Shown: in pieces, positions 40,045 to 48,723 of the stretch
How the letters are laid out: each line of letters starts with the position of its first letter
How positions within the stretch are numbered: the first letter of the stretch is position 1
Position numbers and translations under genes: made by a program
Notes under the pieces: model-generated
Told to the model about the DNA's origin: nothing
The model's database searches: none
What the model saw: only the letters and a program-made list of their open reading frames with translations
DNA from: Microbacterium sp. VKM Ac-2870
GTDB lineage: Bacteria; Actinomycetota; Actinomycetes; Actinomycetales; Microbacteriaceae
Assembly: GCF_015350795.1 (NCBI RefSeq)
Contig: NZ_JADKSH010000003.1
Span: 558,001 to 622,000, forward strand
Length of the DNA stretch: 64,000 nucleotides
Direction: 5' to 3'

Positions 40045-41166
40045 CCGACCGGCAGCCGACACGAGAACGGCGACGTGCGTCGCGGAATCCGCGTAGGCAC
40101 GCGATTGCCGCACGAACAGCATGAGCCAGGCGAACAGCAGGCCGGCGATGATGAACTCAGACCCGGTGAGGTTGTAGTAGTCGATCGGCACCCACAGGGC
40201 GACGGCGACGACGATGCCGGCCACGACGAGCACGGAGAAGACCGCGATGTCGCGGCCGATTCCGGGGACGAGCGTGAGCAGGCATCCCACGAGCACGCCG
40301 AAGACGACGACCATTCCGGATGCCGCGCCCACATGCACGGGGAAGGCGACGGCGTCCGGAACGAACCCGGCCAGCATCAGGCAGAGGCCGATCACGGCGA
40401 GCAGCCACGCGAACAGCCGCGCGCGCCGCTGGGCGTTCGTGACGTGCGCACGCAGGCCCACCTCGAGGTCGTGGGCGACGAAGTTGGCGAGCGCGGTGAT
40501 GACGGCGCCCGTCGTGATGAGGGAGAGGTTGAACTGGTAGCCCGCATAGCCCGACTCGTTGCCGAGTTGGGAGAAGTGGAACCGCCACCAGTCGCCCTGG
40601 GAGGCGCTGACCATGCTCGCCAAGGTGCCGATGAACAGGACGAGGGTGGCCAGGGAGGCGACGCCGGTCGAGGTGACCCGGGCGCCCGAGGCCGACGCCG
40701 TGTACGTCATCGCGCCGACGGCGGCGGCCACCAGACCCGCACCACCGAACGGGTCGATCGTGAGGCCGCGGAAGCCCAGTTGGAACAACTCCGCGACAGC
40801 CACGACGACGAGCGCCGCCAGCATCATCATCGCCGCCGCGAGCGCGATCAGGTCGGTCGCCCGCTTGGCGCGCGGCAGGCTGTCACGCCACGCGAGGTAC
40901 CCGCGGCGTCGTTCGAGGGCGAACGAGACCGCGAACGCAGGGCCGGCGCCGATCGCGGCCAGCAGCGCGGCGAGGCTCCCGACCGATTCGCTCCCCCCGA
41001 GCGGCATCCGCTCCCCGCCCATGACGAGAACGGTCGCGGCAGCGGCGACCACCGCAGCGCCCAGCGCCCAACGGGTCGCGCGGGCCTCGACGGTCGGGGA
41101 GAAGCGGGGCGTCTCGGATGCCGCGTGGTGCACCCACCGCGCGGGGGACGGGCGCCATCTGCTCAC
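40024..41166 (-). CDS. DUF998-like membrane protein
   Basis: A 380-residue integral membrane protein with about ten helices. RFHFSQLGNESGYAGYQFN between helices resembles DUF998 proteins. It opens with a basic cytoplasmic segment. GTG 41166 has TAAGCT 6 nt upstream (leaderless). Repeat element A2 begins 43 nt upstream of the start and may affect expression. Function unknown. Confidence 0.78.
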   Translation of the reverse strand: MSRWRPSPARWVHHAASETPRFSPTVEARATRWALGAAVVAAAATVLVMGGERMPLGGSESVGSLAALLAAIGAGPAFAVSFALERRRGYLAWRDSLPRAKRATDLIALAAAMMMLAALVVVAVAELFQLGFRGLTIDPFGGAGLVAAAVGAMTYTASASGARVTSTGVASLATLVLFIGTLASMVSASQGDWWRFHFSQLGNESGYAGYQFNLSLITTGAVITALANFVAHDLEVGLRAHVTNAQRRARLFAWLLAVIGLCLMLAGFVPDAVAFPVHVGAASGMVVVFGVLVGCLLTLVPGIGRDIAVFSVLVVAGIVVAVALWVPIDYYNLTGSEFIIAGLLFAWLMLFVRQSRAYADSATHVAVLVSAAGRSVAAGE

Positions 41167-41208
41167 GCCTCGAGCTTACTTTCGGCTCCGCCGCTTCCCT
41201 CCCGCCGA

Positions 41209-41290
41209 CCGGACTGCAAGGCCGTCGTGTCAACACGCCGCCTGCCGCCGCAACGCCCCGGCGCGTCCCGGGGCATCCCTTGCAGTTCGG
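41209..41290. repeat. Inverted-repeat element A, copy 2 (82 nt)
   Basis: The arms CCGGACTGCAAGGC (41209-41222) and CCCTTGCAGTTCGG (41277-41290) pair with two mismatches. The right arm is identical to that of copy 1 at 1258-1271, and interior blocks ACACGCCGC and CCGGCGCGTC are shared at matching distances. It lies between two minus-strand genes, upstream of one and downstream of the other. Confidence 0.75.
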
Positions 41291-41360
41291 TGGCCGGACG
41301 AGCGGGTCGGGTCTGTACGCGCGGCCGAACCGGCAGGCCGCCGGGCATTCAGGCCGCCGC

Positions 41361-41927
41361 TCAGTCCCTCACGACCCGGTAGCGCAGCGCCTGGATGCCG
41401 CGGGCCCAGCGGCGCGTCGACACCAGCTCGAGTGCGACCGGGCCGATCCCGCGCGGGTAGAACGGCGTGCCGTCGCCCAGGAGGACCGGATACACGACGC
41501 TGCGGTATTCGTCGATGAGTCCGGCGGCGGCGACCGCCGCGGCCAAGCTCGCCCCTCCGACCGCGACCTCGGCGACCGCGTCGTCGCGCAGTCTTGCGAC
41601 CTCCTCCGTCAGATCGCCACGCAGCAGCGTGGTGTTCTGACCCGGCGCGTGCGTCAGGGTCGACGAGACGACGATCTTTGGCAGCGCCTTCCACACCTCG
41701 GCGAACTCGCGCTCGAGCGGCTCGAAGGTGGGCTCGACCTCGGGATCCTCCCAGTACCGCATCGTCTCGTAGAGGCGCCGTCCCAGAAAGTGCGCACTGA
41801 GTCCGCGAACCTCCTCGAGCGCGGCGCGGAAGATCTCCTCGTCTGGCGCGCCCCAGTCGAAGCGCCCCTCGGCATCCGTGATGTAGCCGTCGAGGGAGTG
41901 CGACATCGAGAGGATGATCCGGGCCAC
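41361..41927 (-). CDS. Dihydrofolate reductase-family (RibD C-terminal-like) protein
   Basis: A 188-residue reductase-fold protein. It has ARIILSMSHSLDGYI at the N-terminus, FLGRRLYETM in the cofactor region, and VGGASLAAAVAAAGLIDEYR near the C-terminus, as in the RibD_C/YwjB group. These bind NADPH, but their substrates are largely unknown. AAAGGAG lies 6 nt before GTG 41927, a strong ribosome site. Confidence 0.88.
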   Translation of the reverse strand: MARIILSMSHSLDGYITDAEGRFDWGAPDEEIFRAALEEVRGLSAHFLGRRLYETMRYWEDPEVEPTFEPLEREFAEVWKALPKIVVSSTLTHAPGQNTTLLRGDLTEEVARLRDDAVAEVAVGGASLAAAVAAAGLIDEYRSVVYPVLLGDGTPFYPRGIGPVALELVSTRRWARGIQALRYRVVRD

Positions 41928-42004
41928 GTTCCGCTCCTTTGCGTCGTTGCTGTGGGCTCGACGCTACCCCTGCACACGACCGGGGAACACCGGGTCGCTC
42001 CGCG

Positions 42005-43276
42005 TCAGTGGGATGCCGCACTCAGCACGCCGCCGTTCGACGCGCGCGGAACGAGTCGCTCGAGCTGGGTGACGTGACGCGGCTCGAGCTCGGCGAGGTT
42101 CGAGACACCGAGGAGCTTCATCGTGCGCTCGATCTCGGTGCGGAGGATGTCGATCGTGCGGTCGACGCCCTGGCGTCCGCCGGCCATGAGCCCATAGAGG
42201 TACGCGCGCCCGATGAGGGTGAACTTCGCGCCGAGGGCGACCGCGGCGACGATGTCGGCGCCGTTCATGATGCCGGTGTCGATCATGACCGTGGCATCCT
42301 TGCCCACTTCGCGCACGACCTCCGGCAGCAGGTGGAACGGGATGGGCGCCCGGTCGAGCTGTCGTCCGCCGTGGTTGGAGAGGATGATGCCGTCGACACC
42401 GCGGTCGATGAGGCGCTTGGAGTCTTCGACGTTCTGCACACCCTTGACCACGATCTTGCCCGGCCACAGACCGCGGATGACGTCAAGGTCGTCGTAGCTG
42501 ATGGTCGGGTCCATCGCCGCGTTGAGCAGTTCGCCGACGGTGCCTCCCGTCGTCGACAGCGACGCGAACTCGAGCTTCGGCGTCGTGAGGAAGTCGATCC
42601 ACCACCACGGCCGGGGGATGGCGTTGATGATCGTGCCGACGGTCAGCTGCGGCGGGATGGAGAAACCGTTGCGCTTGTCGCGCAGACGCGCACCGGCCAC
42701 GGGGGTGTCGACGGTGAACTGCAGGGTGTCGAACCCGGCTGCGGCGGCGCGCTTCACGAGTCCGTAGGAGATCTCGCGCTCGCGCATGACGTAGAGCTGG
42801 AACCAGTTGCGTCCGTGCGGGTTCGCTGCCTTCACGTCTTCGATGGACGTCGTACCGAGGGTTGACAGGGTGAACGGGATGCCGGCGGCACCGGCGGCTC
42901 CCGCTCCCGCGGTCTCACCCTCGGTCTGCATCAGGCGGGTGAACCCGGTGGGGGCGATGCCGAAAGGCAGCGCAGACGGACCGCCGAGGATCTCCGTCGA
43001 CATGTCGACCTCGGCGGCGGGACGAAGGATGTCGGGGTGGAACTCGATGTCCTGGAAGGCCTGGCGGGCGCGGGCGAGTGACAGCTCCCCCTCGGCAGCG
43101 CCGTCGGTGTAGTCGAAAGCCGCTTTGGGTGTGCGACGCTTGGCGATCGTGCGGAGGTCGGCGATCGTGAGCGCAGCATCGAGCCGGCGCTTGCGGGCGT
43201 CGAGCTCGGGCTTCTTGAACGTCATCAGTTCGAGCAACTCGGCCGGGTGGGGCAACTGACGCTTCACGGGTGACAT
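42005..43276 (-). CDS. lldD: FMN-dependent L-lactate dehydrogenase
   Basis: A 423-residue alpha-hydroxy-acid dehydrogenase that oxidises L-lactate to pyruvate at the membrane, passing electrons to quinone. FMN and active-site residues are visible: [11 protein letters not shown] at the start of the barrel, [28 protein letters not shown], and the catalytic His in [18 protein letters not shown] lies 6 nt before ATG 43276. Divergent GntR-type regulator and a palindromic operator support lactate control. A different 2-hydroxyacid is possible. Confidence 0.9.
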   Translation of the reverse strand: MSPVKRQLPHPAELLELMTFKKPELDARKRRLDAALTIADLRTIAKRRTPKAAFDYTDGAAEGELSLARARQAFQDIEFHPDILRPAAEVDMSTEILGGPSALPFGIAPTGFTRLMQTEGETAGAGAAGAAGIPFTLSTLGTTSIEDVKAANPHGRNWFQLYVMREREISYGLVKRAAAAGFDTLQFTVDTPVAGARLRDKRNGFSIPPQLTVGTIINAIPRPWWWIDFLTTPKLEFASLSTTGGTVGELLNAAMDPTISYDDLDVIRGLWPGKIVVKGVQNVEDSKRLIDRGVDGIILSNHGGRQLDRAPIPFHLLPEVVREVGKDATVMIDTGIMNGADIVAAVALGAKFTLIGRAYLYGLMAGGRQGVDRTIDILRTEIERTMKLLGVSNLAELEPRHVTQLERLVPRASNGGVLSAASH

Positions 43277-43315
43277 GTCGGGCCTTTCGGAGAATGCGAC
43301 GGTGCACGGCCATAA

Positions 43316-43330
43316 AGAGGTCTGACCTCT
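43316..43330. promoter_or_regulatory. GntR/FCD (LldR-type) operator
   Basis: AGAGGTCTGACCTCT is a perfect 15-bp palindrome with the GGTCnGACC core typical of FadR/LldR-class GntR proteins. It lies between lldD and the divergent regulator, 40 nt upstream of the lldD start, so binding would block lldD transcription. Confidence 0.7.
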
Positions 43331-43391
43331 AGCGCACGGTATTCGACGCGCCCTAGGCTGTCAAGCGGATCGAAGGGCGAAGCGAGGCGTG

Positions 43392-44150
43392 ATGACGGAG
43401 AATCGAGCGGCACCGCCGTGGCAGCCGGTGAAAAAAGCGCGCGCCCACGAACTGGTGATCGAGGCCATCGAGGACCGCATCCTCTCTGGCGCGCTGCAGG
43501 TCGGCGACGCCCTGCCACCCGAACGTGAGATGGCGACGAGCCTCGAAGTCAGTCGTGCGGGCGTGCGCGAAGCCGTGCGCGTCTTGGAAGCGCAGGGCGT
43601 GCTGCGGTCACAACCCGGAGCGGGCGCGGCAGCGGGGACGTTCGTCGCCGCCCTCCCCCGCGATGCGCTCACGCGCTTCCTCCGTCTGCACGTCGCGCTG
43701 TCGAACTTCTCGATCCAAGACGTCACCGACGCACGAATCGTGCTCGAGCGTGCCAGCGCATCCGCCGCCGCGCGTCGGCTCGACGACGCCTCGCGAGCGA
43801 CGATGATCGACGCACTCGACCGCATGGATCTTCCGCATGCGACCCGCGACTCGTTCAACGAAGCCGACACGCAGTTCCACCTGGCGATCGCCGAGGCCTC
43901 CGGCAGTGCACTGTCGGCGGCGCTCACCGCCGCGATCCGCAGCGCGATGAAGGTGCCGATCCTTCGCGCCGCCGAGCGCACCGAGGAGTGGCCGGAGGAG
44001 TCGCAGCGCCTCCGCCGCGAGCACCGGGCCATCTTCGACGCCATCGACGCGGGTGACGCCGAACGCGCGGCCGAGCTCGCCGAAGGTCATATCCGCCGCG
44101 CGGCATCCGTGCTGTTCGGCCTGCCCGTCCCCGCGCCTCAGCGCCGGTAA
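43392..44150 (+). CDS. lldR: LldR-like GntR-family regulator with FCD domain
   Basis: A 252-residue regulator. The N-terminal winged helix (AIEDRILSGALQVGDALPPE, VSRAGVREAVRVLEAQGVL) is followed by an FCD effector domain (DARIVLERASASAAARRL, EADTQFHLAIAEASGS, REHRAIFDAI with metal-binding His/Asp). GAGG lies 4 nt before ATG 43392; GTG 43389 is also possible. Divergence from lldD and the palindrome between them suggest lactate-responsive repression. Confidence 0.88.
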   Translation: MTENRAAPPWQPVKKARAHELVIEAIEDRILSGALQVGDALPPEREMATSLEVSRAGVREAVRVLEAQGVLRSQPGAGAAAGTFVAALPRDALTRFLRLHVALSNFSIQDVTDARIVLERASASAAARRLDDASRATMIDALDRMDLPHATRDSFNEADTQFHLAIAEASGSALSAALTAAIRSAMKVPILRAAERTEEWPEESQRLRREHRAIFDAIDAGDAERAAELAEGHIRRAASVLFGLPVPAPQRR

Positions 44151-44160
44151 CGTGGAGGGA

Positions 44161-44697
44161 ATGCCACATCCTCCGCTCGTGACCCTGCGCGCCCGCACCG
44201 CCGCGGACGTCGATGCGCTGTACCGCATCGCGGCGGATCTGGACACGTGGGAGGAGCGCACCCCGTCGCGTCCGTCGCCGCTGACCCGGACGGCGTTCGA
44301 GAAGCGCCTGACCGACACGGCGAACGGGCCGGGCACCCGCAGCATCGAGTTCGTGATCGACGTCGAGGGCGACGCGGCCGGCACCGTCAGCCTGTTCGGC
44401 TTCGACGACCTCGCCCGGCACGCGGAGATCGGCATCGCCGTCCTCGGCGAGCACCGCGGCCGCGGGATCGGTTCTGCCGCACTGGCGCAGATCGTCGAGT
44501 TCGCGTTCGTGCGCTGCAACCTGCGACGCGTGCACCTGCAGGCGATCAGCTCCAACGCCGGCGCGATCCGTGTCTACGAGAAGGCCGGCTTCATCGTCGA
44601 AGGACGCCTGCGCGAACACGCGTGGGTGCGCGGGGCATACGAGGACATGGTGGTGCTCGGTCTGTTGCGCGCGGAGTGGAACGGCCGCAACGGCTGA
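44161..44697 (+). CDS. GNAT N-acetyltransferase
   Basis: A 178-residue acetyl-CoA-dependent acetyltransferase of the RimJ/SpeG-like group. The acetyl-CoA motif reads VLGEHRGRGIGSAAL, and NAGAIRVYEKAGFIVEGRLREH is the typical C-terminal block. TAACGT, which includes the lldR stop, is 7 nt before ATG 44161, so translation is probably leaderless. The acceptor is unknown (polyamine, ribosomal protein or amino sugar). Confidence 0.9.
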   Translation: MPHPPLVTLRARTAADVDALYRIAADLDTWEERTPSRPSPLTRTAFEKRLTDTANGPGTRSIEFVIDVEGDAAGTVSLFGFDDLARHAEIGIAVLGEHRGRGIGSAALAQIVEFAFVRCNLRRVHLQAISSNAGAIRVYEKAGFIVEGRLREHAWVRGAYEDMVVLGLLRAEWNGRNG

Positions 44698-44709
44698 CGC
44701 GACTCGCTC

Positions 44710-45591
44710 CTACGGGGCGAAGTCTCGCGCCGGCGGCACGACGGTGCCCTGGTGGAAGCGCAGTCGTGGGGTATCGCCGGCGATATCCCACAAGGACGAG
44801 TGCCGACTGCGGCCGGACGGCGCTTCGAGTCGGTAGGTGACGAGCACGAGATCGGGCGAGGGATGCCGGAACTCCCACTGGTCGGTCTGCGGGGCGACCC
44901 GAGCGCCTTCCGACTCCTCGGCGAGTGCGGTGACAACCTGCTCGCGCGTCCACAGGATGCCGGAACGCCCGATCTCGACGAATGTCGGGTGCAGGAGCTC
45001 GTCGACCCGAGCGGCGTCGCGGCGCACCTGCGGCTCGAGCAGCGCCACCTCGGCATCCTTCACCGCCGCCCACCGCGACACTCCGTCGTGACGCACCAGC
45101 CGCACGACCTGGATCGGGTGGCCCGCCAGCCTCCGCTCGCGCTCGACGCCGTCTCGCTCGAACCCGTTGCGGCGATAGAACGCCTCGGCGCGTGGGTTGT
45201 CGTCCATCATCCAGAGGTACGCATCGTCGGCACCGACGGCGGCATCCATCAGGAGCTGCCCGGCGCCCGTGCCGTAGAACGCGGCGAGCACGTAGATGCC
45301 CTCGAGTTCGCGTCTCACGGGCCGGTCGTGATCACGCCCGTCGCTGGCAGTCGCCCAGCCGACGATGCGCCCGTCGAGCTCCGCGACGTGGACGTCCGTC
45401 ACGTCGTCGGCAATGATCGCAGCCCACCGCTCGACCCTCGGCTCCACCCGCAACCCGGCGAGTAGGTCGGCAGGCAACTGGCGTGCGTACGCCTCGCGCC
45501 AAGCCTGCACGTGCACCTCGGCGACGCCGCGCACATCATCGGCGGATGCCGGGCGCACCCGCAGAGCGTGTCGGTCTGTGGTCGCACTCAT
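44710..45591 (-). CDS. Two-domain protein: GNAT acetyltransferase fused to an NTF2-like (DUF4440) domain
   Basis: 293 residues. The first ~170 are a GNAT domain (VRPASADDVRGVAEVHVQAW, LEGIYVLAAFYGTGAGQLLMD, NPRAEAFYRRNGFERDG). From about residue 180 a second domain (DAEVALLEPQVRRDAARVDE, LHPTFVEIGRSG, DLVLVTYRLEAP) has the DUF4440/SnoaL-like cone fold pattern. Both look complete. ATG 45591 starts just before the GNAT core. It converges with the upstream acetyltransferase. The fusion may couple acetylation to binding of a small substrate. Confidence 0.82.
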   Translation of the reverse strand: MSATTDRHALRVRPASADDVRGVAEVHVQAWREAYARQLPADLLAGLRVEPRVERWAAIIADDVTDVHVAELDGRIVGWATASDGRDHDRPVRRELEGIYVLAAFYGTGAGQLLMDAAVGADDAYLWMMDDNPRAEAFYRRNGFERDGVERERRLAGHPIQVVRLVRHDGVSRWAAVKDAEVALLEPQVRRDAARVDELLHPTFVEIGRSGILWTREQVVTALAEESEGARVAPQTDQWEFRHPSPDLVLVTYRLEAPSGRSRHSSLWDIAGDTPRLRFHQGTVVPPARDFAP

Positions 45592-45640
45592 GCGCCGATG
45601 TTCCCTCACGGTGGGTCGGAGACTTTGCGCGACGCGCACG

Positions 45641-46534
45641 TCACGCGGTCAACGCGGTGTCGACCAGTTCGAACACCGCCGGGTCCCAGGTGAGGGCGCG
45701 CTCCCAGGGGAGTTCGAAACCATTCGCGAAGAAGATGCTGTGCACGTCGCCGCCAACCGTATGACGGCGCACGTGCGGCAGAACGGCCGCGGGTACGTCC
45801 TCGGCGAGCGCACTGCGCAGCGACACGAGGCCGTCGTGCGGCCAGAGCCGGTCGGGCTCACTGTGCGCGTGGAAGTAGCCCCCACCGATCACCGTGACCG
45901 CGACGTCGTTCAGCACATCGGCCTGCGCGGAGTTCCACTCCGTGAGGAAGCGGGCCGAGACCTCGGCCGCCGCACCCTGCGAGTTCGCGGCCGCGTATCC
46001 CGGCGACGCCGCCAGGATACTCAGCGTCGGCGGGTCGTCCTGCGCATCGCCCGTCGTGATGTCGCCGCTCAAAACATCGCCGAGAAGCGATCCGTGCCAC
46101 GGCGTTCCGAGCGCCACCAGCCGTGAGACGGCAGGTCCTTCGTGTCCGAGTTCACGCAGGGCCGCGCGGCAGAACAGTCCACCCATGGAGTGAGCCACGA
46201 GCTGCACCGACGACACGCCCTGCTCCTCGGCCAACCAACGGAGGAACGCTGCCAGCTTCACCCCTGCGGGGTCGATGTCGCCGACCGCGTTGATCGTCAG
46301 GGCTGCCGGGAGGACGTCGGCCACTTCTGAGAACCCCTGCCACCCTGTGTCCTCACGAACTTGCCCCTCACCGATCCCCGCGGGGGCCGTGAACACGGCG
46401 GCATGCCGGTCCAGAAGGTGGGCACGCAAGGCCGTCAAGGTATTGCCCGCGGCGAGCCCCTGGGCCGCAGCGCGATCGACGCTGGTGTACGGAGTCACCG
46501 CCGCTCCACCGGAAACGAGCACCACAGCATCCAC
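45641..46534 (-). CDS. Alpha/beta hydrolase, lipase-like
   Basis: A 297-residue protein with the nucleophile elbow VAHSMGG, GTPWHGS as in triacylglycerol lipase/PGAP1-type enzymes, and a late His in GGDVHSIFF. No signal peptide is obvious. GAGGAGAGGA lies 7 nt before GTG 46534, a very strong ribosome site. It probably hydrolyses an ester or lipid; substrate unknown. Confidence 0.8.
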   Translation of the reverse strand: MDAVVLVSGGAAVTPYTSVDRAAAQGLAAGNTLTALRAHLLDRHAAVFTAPAGIGEGQVREDTGWQGFSEVADVLPAALTINAVGDIDPAGVKLAAFLRWLAEEQGVSSVQLVAHSMGGLFCRAALRELGHEGPAVSRLVALGTPWHGSLLGDVLSGDITTGDAQDDPPTLSILAASPGYAAANSQGAAAEVSARFLTEWNSAQADVLNDVAVTVIGGGYFHAHSEPDRLWPHDGLVSLRSALAEDVPAAVLPHVRRHTVGGDVHSIFFANGFELPWERALTWDPAVFELVDTALTA

Positions 46535-46570
46535 GTCGACGTCCTCTCCTCGGGTGACACCAGCCTAGAT

Positions 46571-46615
46571 CCCGGCGCGTCGGAACCACGAGGGGTCTTC
46601 GCCCGAACCGCCGGG
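46571..46615 (-). terminator. Possible terminator after terC
   Basis: CCCGGCG (46571-46577) and CGCCGGG (46609-46615) form a 7-bp stem immediately after the terC stop. There is no T-tract. Confidence 0.35.
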
Positions 46616-46616
46616 C

Positions 46617-47609
46617 TCAGGTGCGGCCGTGGGAGACCGCCGCCATCCGGTCATTGCGCGTCTTGGCGAGGCTTGCGATCGTTGCCACGGTGACCGTGGC
46701 GGCGATGAAGACCAGCGACAGCCAGATGGGGATCTCCGGGATGAACGTCACGTGCTCGCCGCCGTTGATGAACGGCAGCTCGTTCTTGTGGAGCGCGTGG
46801 ATCAGCAGCTTGACGCCGATGAAGGCGAGGATGACCGCCAGGCCCTGGGCGAGATAGACCAGGCGCTCGAGCAGGCCCCCGATCAGGAAGTAGAGCTGGC
46901 GAAGGCCCATCAACGCAAACGCGTTGGCGGTGAAGACGAGATACGCCTCCTGCGTGAGCCCGTAGATCGCGGGGATCGAGTCGACGGCGAACACGAGGTC
47001 GATGAAACCGATCGCGACGATCACCAGCAGCATCGGCGTGACGAAGCGTCGTCCGCCCTTCACGACCGTGAGCCGGTCGCCGTCGTACTCGTCGCTCACC
47101 GGAAGCACGCGTCGCACGAACCGCATGAAGCGGCCGTCGGCCGGGTTCGACTCGCCGTGCGCGAAGGCCTGTCGGTACGCGAGGAACAGCAGCAGCGCGC
47201 CGAAGAGGTAGAACACCCACGAGAAGTTCTCGATGAGTGCGGCACCGACCGCGATGAAGCCACCGCGCATGATCAGCGCGATCACGATGCCGATCATCAG
47301 CACCTTCTGCTGATACATCTTCGGCACCGCGAAGCCGGTCATGACGATGAGGAAGACGAACAGGTTGTCGATCGACAGGGCCTTCTCGGTGAGGTAGCCC
47401 GCGAAATACTCGCCGCCGTATCCCCAGCCCGAGACGACGCCGACGCCGACGCCGAACAGCAGCGCCAGTCCGATGTAGAAGGCCGACCAGCGCGCGGATT
47501 CACCGACGGTCGGCTCGTGCGGTTTGCGGACGTGGAGGAAGAACTCCCACACGAAGAAGGCGATCGTGACGGCGATCGTGATGATCCACACAAGGGGTGT
47601 GATGTTCAC
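46617..47609 (-). CDS. TerC-family membrane protein (manganese/metal exporter)
   Basis: A 330-residue protein with about nine helices. EKALSIDNLFVFLIVMTGFAV and FIDLVFAVDSIPAIYGLT carry the acidic residues of the TerC fold, placing it in the Alx/YkoY/MeeY group that exports Mn2+ and supports metalation of secreted proteins. AGGAG lies 6 nt before GTG 47609. A yybP-ykoY-like RNA precedes it, so Mn2+ probably turns it on. Confidence 0.9.
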   Translation of the reverse strand: MNITPLVWIITIAVTIAFFVWEFFLHVRKPHEPTVGESARWSAFYIGLALLFGVGVGVVSGWGYGGEYFAGYLTEKALSIDNLFVFLIVMTGFAVPKMYQQKVLMIGIVIALIMRGGFIAVGAALIENFSWVFYLFGALLLFLAYRQAFAHGESNPADGRFMRFVRRVLPVSDEYDGDRLTVVKGGRRFVTPMLLVIVAIGFIDLVFAVDSIPAIYGLTQEAYLVFTANAFALMGLRQLYFLIGGLLERLVYLAQGLAVILAFIGVKLLIHALHKNELPFINGGEHVTFIPEIPIWLSLVFIAATVTVATIASLAKTRNDRMAAVSHGRT

Positions 47610-47615
47610 AGAGGG

Positions 47616-47745
47616 CTCCTGGCTAGTGGCGTGACGAGGTCGACGCCAGAGTCTCCCCCATCCCTTTCAGGACCGGTCGGCCCGGGCTGCGAAGCAACCG
47701 TAATGACGAGCCGTCCGTATCGGAGTACTCCCCCTGGACTGGTTG
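47616..47745 (-). promoter_or_regulatory. Probable yybP-ykoY (Mn2+) riboswitch upstream of terC
   Basis: Read on the minus strand, the leader contains GGGGGAGTACTCC near its 5' side (47734-47722) and GGGGGAGAC at its 3' side (47659-47651), the two conserved segments of the yybP-ykoY family. They are joined by a GC-rich arm and closed by CCAG/CTGG pairing. A hairpin TGGCGT/ACGCCA (47648-47627) reuses part of the closing strand, and the ribosome site AGGAG (47620-47616) follows. This layout allows mutually exclusive folds. Confidence 0.7.
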
Positions 47746-47809
47746 AACACTAGAGCACGGGGCCGCAGCGAAGCTGACAAGAAGCCGGATGCGAGAGGGC
47801 GCTCCTGCC

Positions 47810-48673
47810 TCAGTGCGCGGCGTAACCGCCGGCGCGGATCTCCTCGATGAGCGACGGGCGCGAAGGGGTCCACCCGAGCGCGCGGGCCTTCGCACCGAAC
47901 CCCTGCTGGTCGAGCATGAGCGCGTCGGCGAAGGCCGCGCCGAGCCGTGCGCGCGACGCCTCCAGCCCCTCCGGAACGACGGCTCCGTCGGCGAACGCCG
48001 CGCCGATCTCGGCGACGGTGGGGTTCGATCCGCTCAGACCCAGGATGCGTCCGACGGGTTCGGGGCTCTCGACCACCCGGACGTAGAGGTCGGCGAGGTC
48101 GTCGACGTGCACCGTCGCCCAGTGCTGCGTACCCTCGCCGATCACGGTGAGGTGCCCCTCGGCATCCCGCGGAGCCTGCCCCAGCAACGCAGGGATGCCG
48201 GCGCCGGCGCCGTACACGATGCCCGGCTCGACGATCGAGAGCACGAGGTCGGCGCCAGCCAGCCGCGACTCGACCTGCTCGCGCCAGGCGACCAGTGCGG
48301 GCGGCGCGAACGGCGTCTCTTCGGTGAGGTCGTCGGAGGGGCCGTGGATCCAGAGGCCACCGGTGTGCACATAGGGCTTGCCGGTTCCCGCGAACGCGGC
48401 GATCGCGGCGTCGGCCACCGCACCGTCGAACTGCGGCGCCGTGTCGTCGCCCGGTGCGGCCGTGTGGATCGCGGCATCCGCTTCGGCGAGAAGAGGTGCG
48501 AACCACGCGGCGTCGGTGATGTCACCCACCACGGCGGTCGCCCCCGCGGCGGTCGCCTTCTGCGCCGCCGTCTCGCTGCGCACGGGGGCGATGACCTCGT
48601 GCCCCCGCGCGCGGAGCGCGGCGAGAACGGAGGAGCCGATATAGCCGGTTGCACCGGTGAGAACGATCTTCAT
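47810..48673 (-). CDS. NAD(P)-dependent epimerase/dehydratase-like protein
   Basis: A 287-residue extended-SDR protein. The Rossmann motif GATGYIGSS opens the sequence, GDITDAAW follows the second strand, and WATVHVDDLADLYVRVV is the late conserved block. The usual YxxxK dyad is not obvious, as in many atypical SDRs. Substrate unknown; it may be a reductase of small carbonyl compounds. Confidence 0.82.
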   Translation of the reverse strand: MKIVLTGATGYIGSSVLAALRARGHEVIAPVRSETAAQKATAAGATAVVGDITDAAWFAPLLAEADAAIHTAAPGDDTAPQFDGAVADAAIAAFAGTGKPYVHTGGLWIHGPSDDLTEETPFAPPALVAWREQVESRLAGADLVLSIVEPGIVYGAGAGIPALLGQAPRDAEGHLTVIGEGTQHWATVHVDDLADLYVRVVESPEPVGRILGLSGSNPTVAEIGAAFADGAVVPEGLEASRARLGAAFADALMLDQQGFGAKARALGWTPSRPSLIEEIRAGGYAAH

Positions 48674-48723
48674 ACCGTCATCGTAGGCACGCCCAGGATG
48701 CCGGAGGGCGGCGCGGACGTAGG

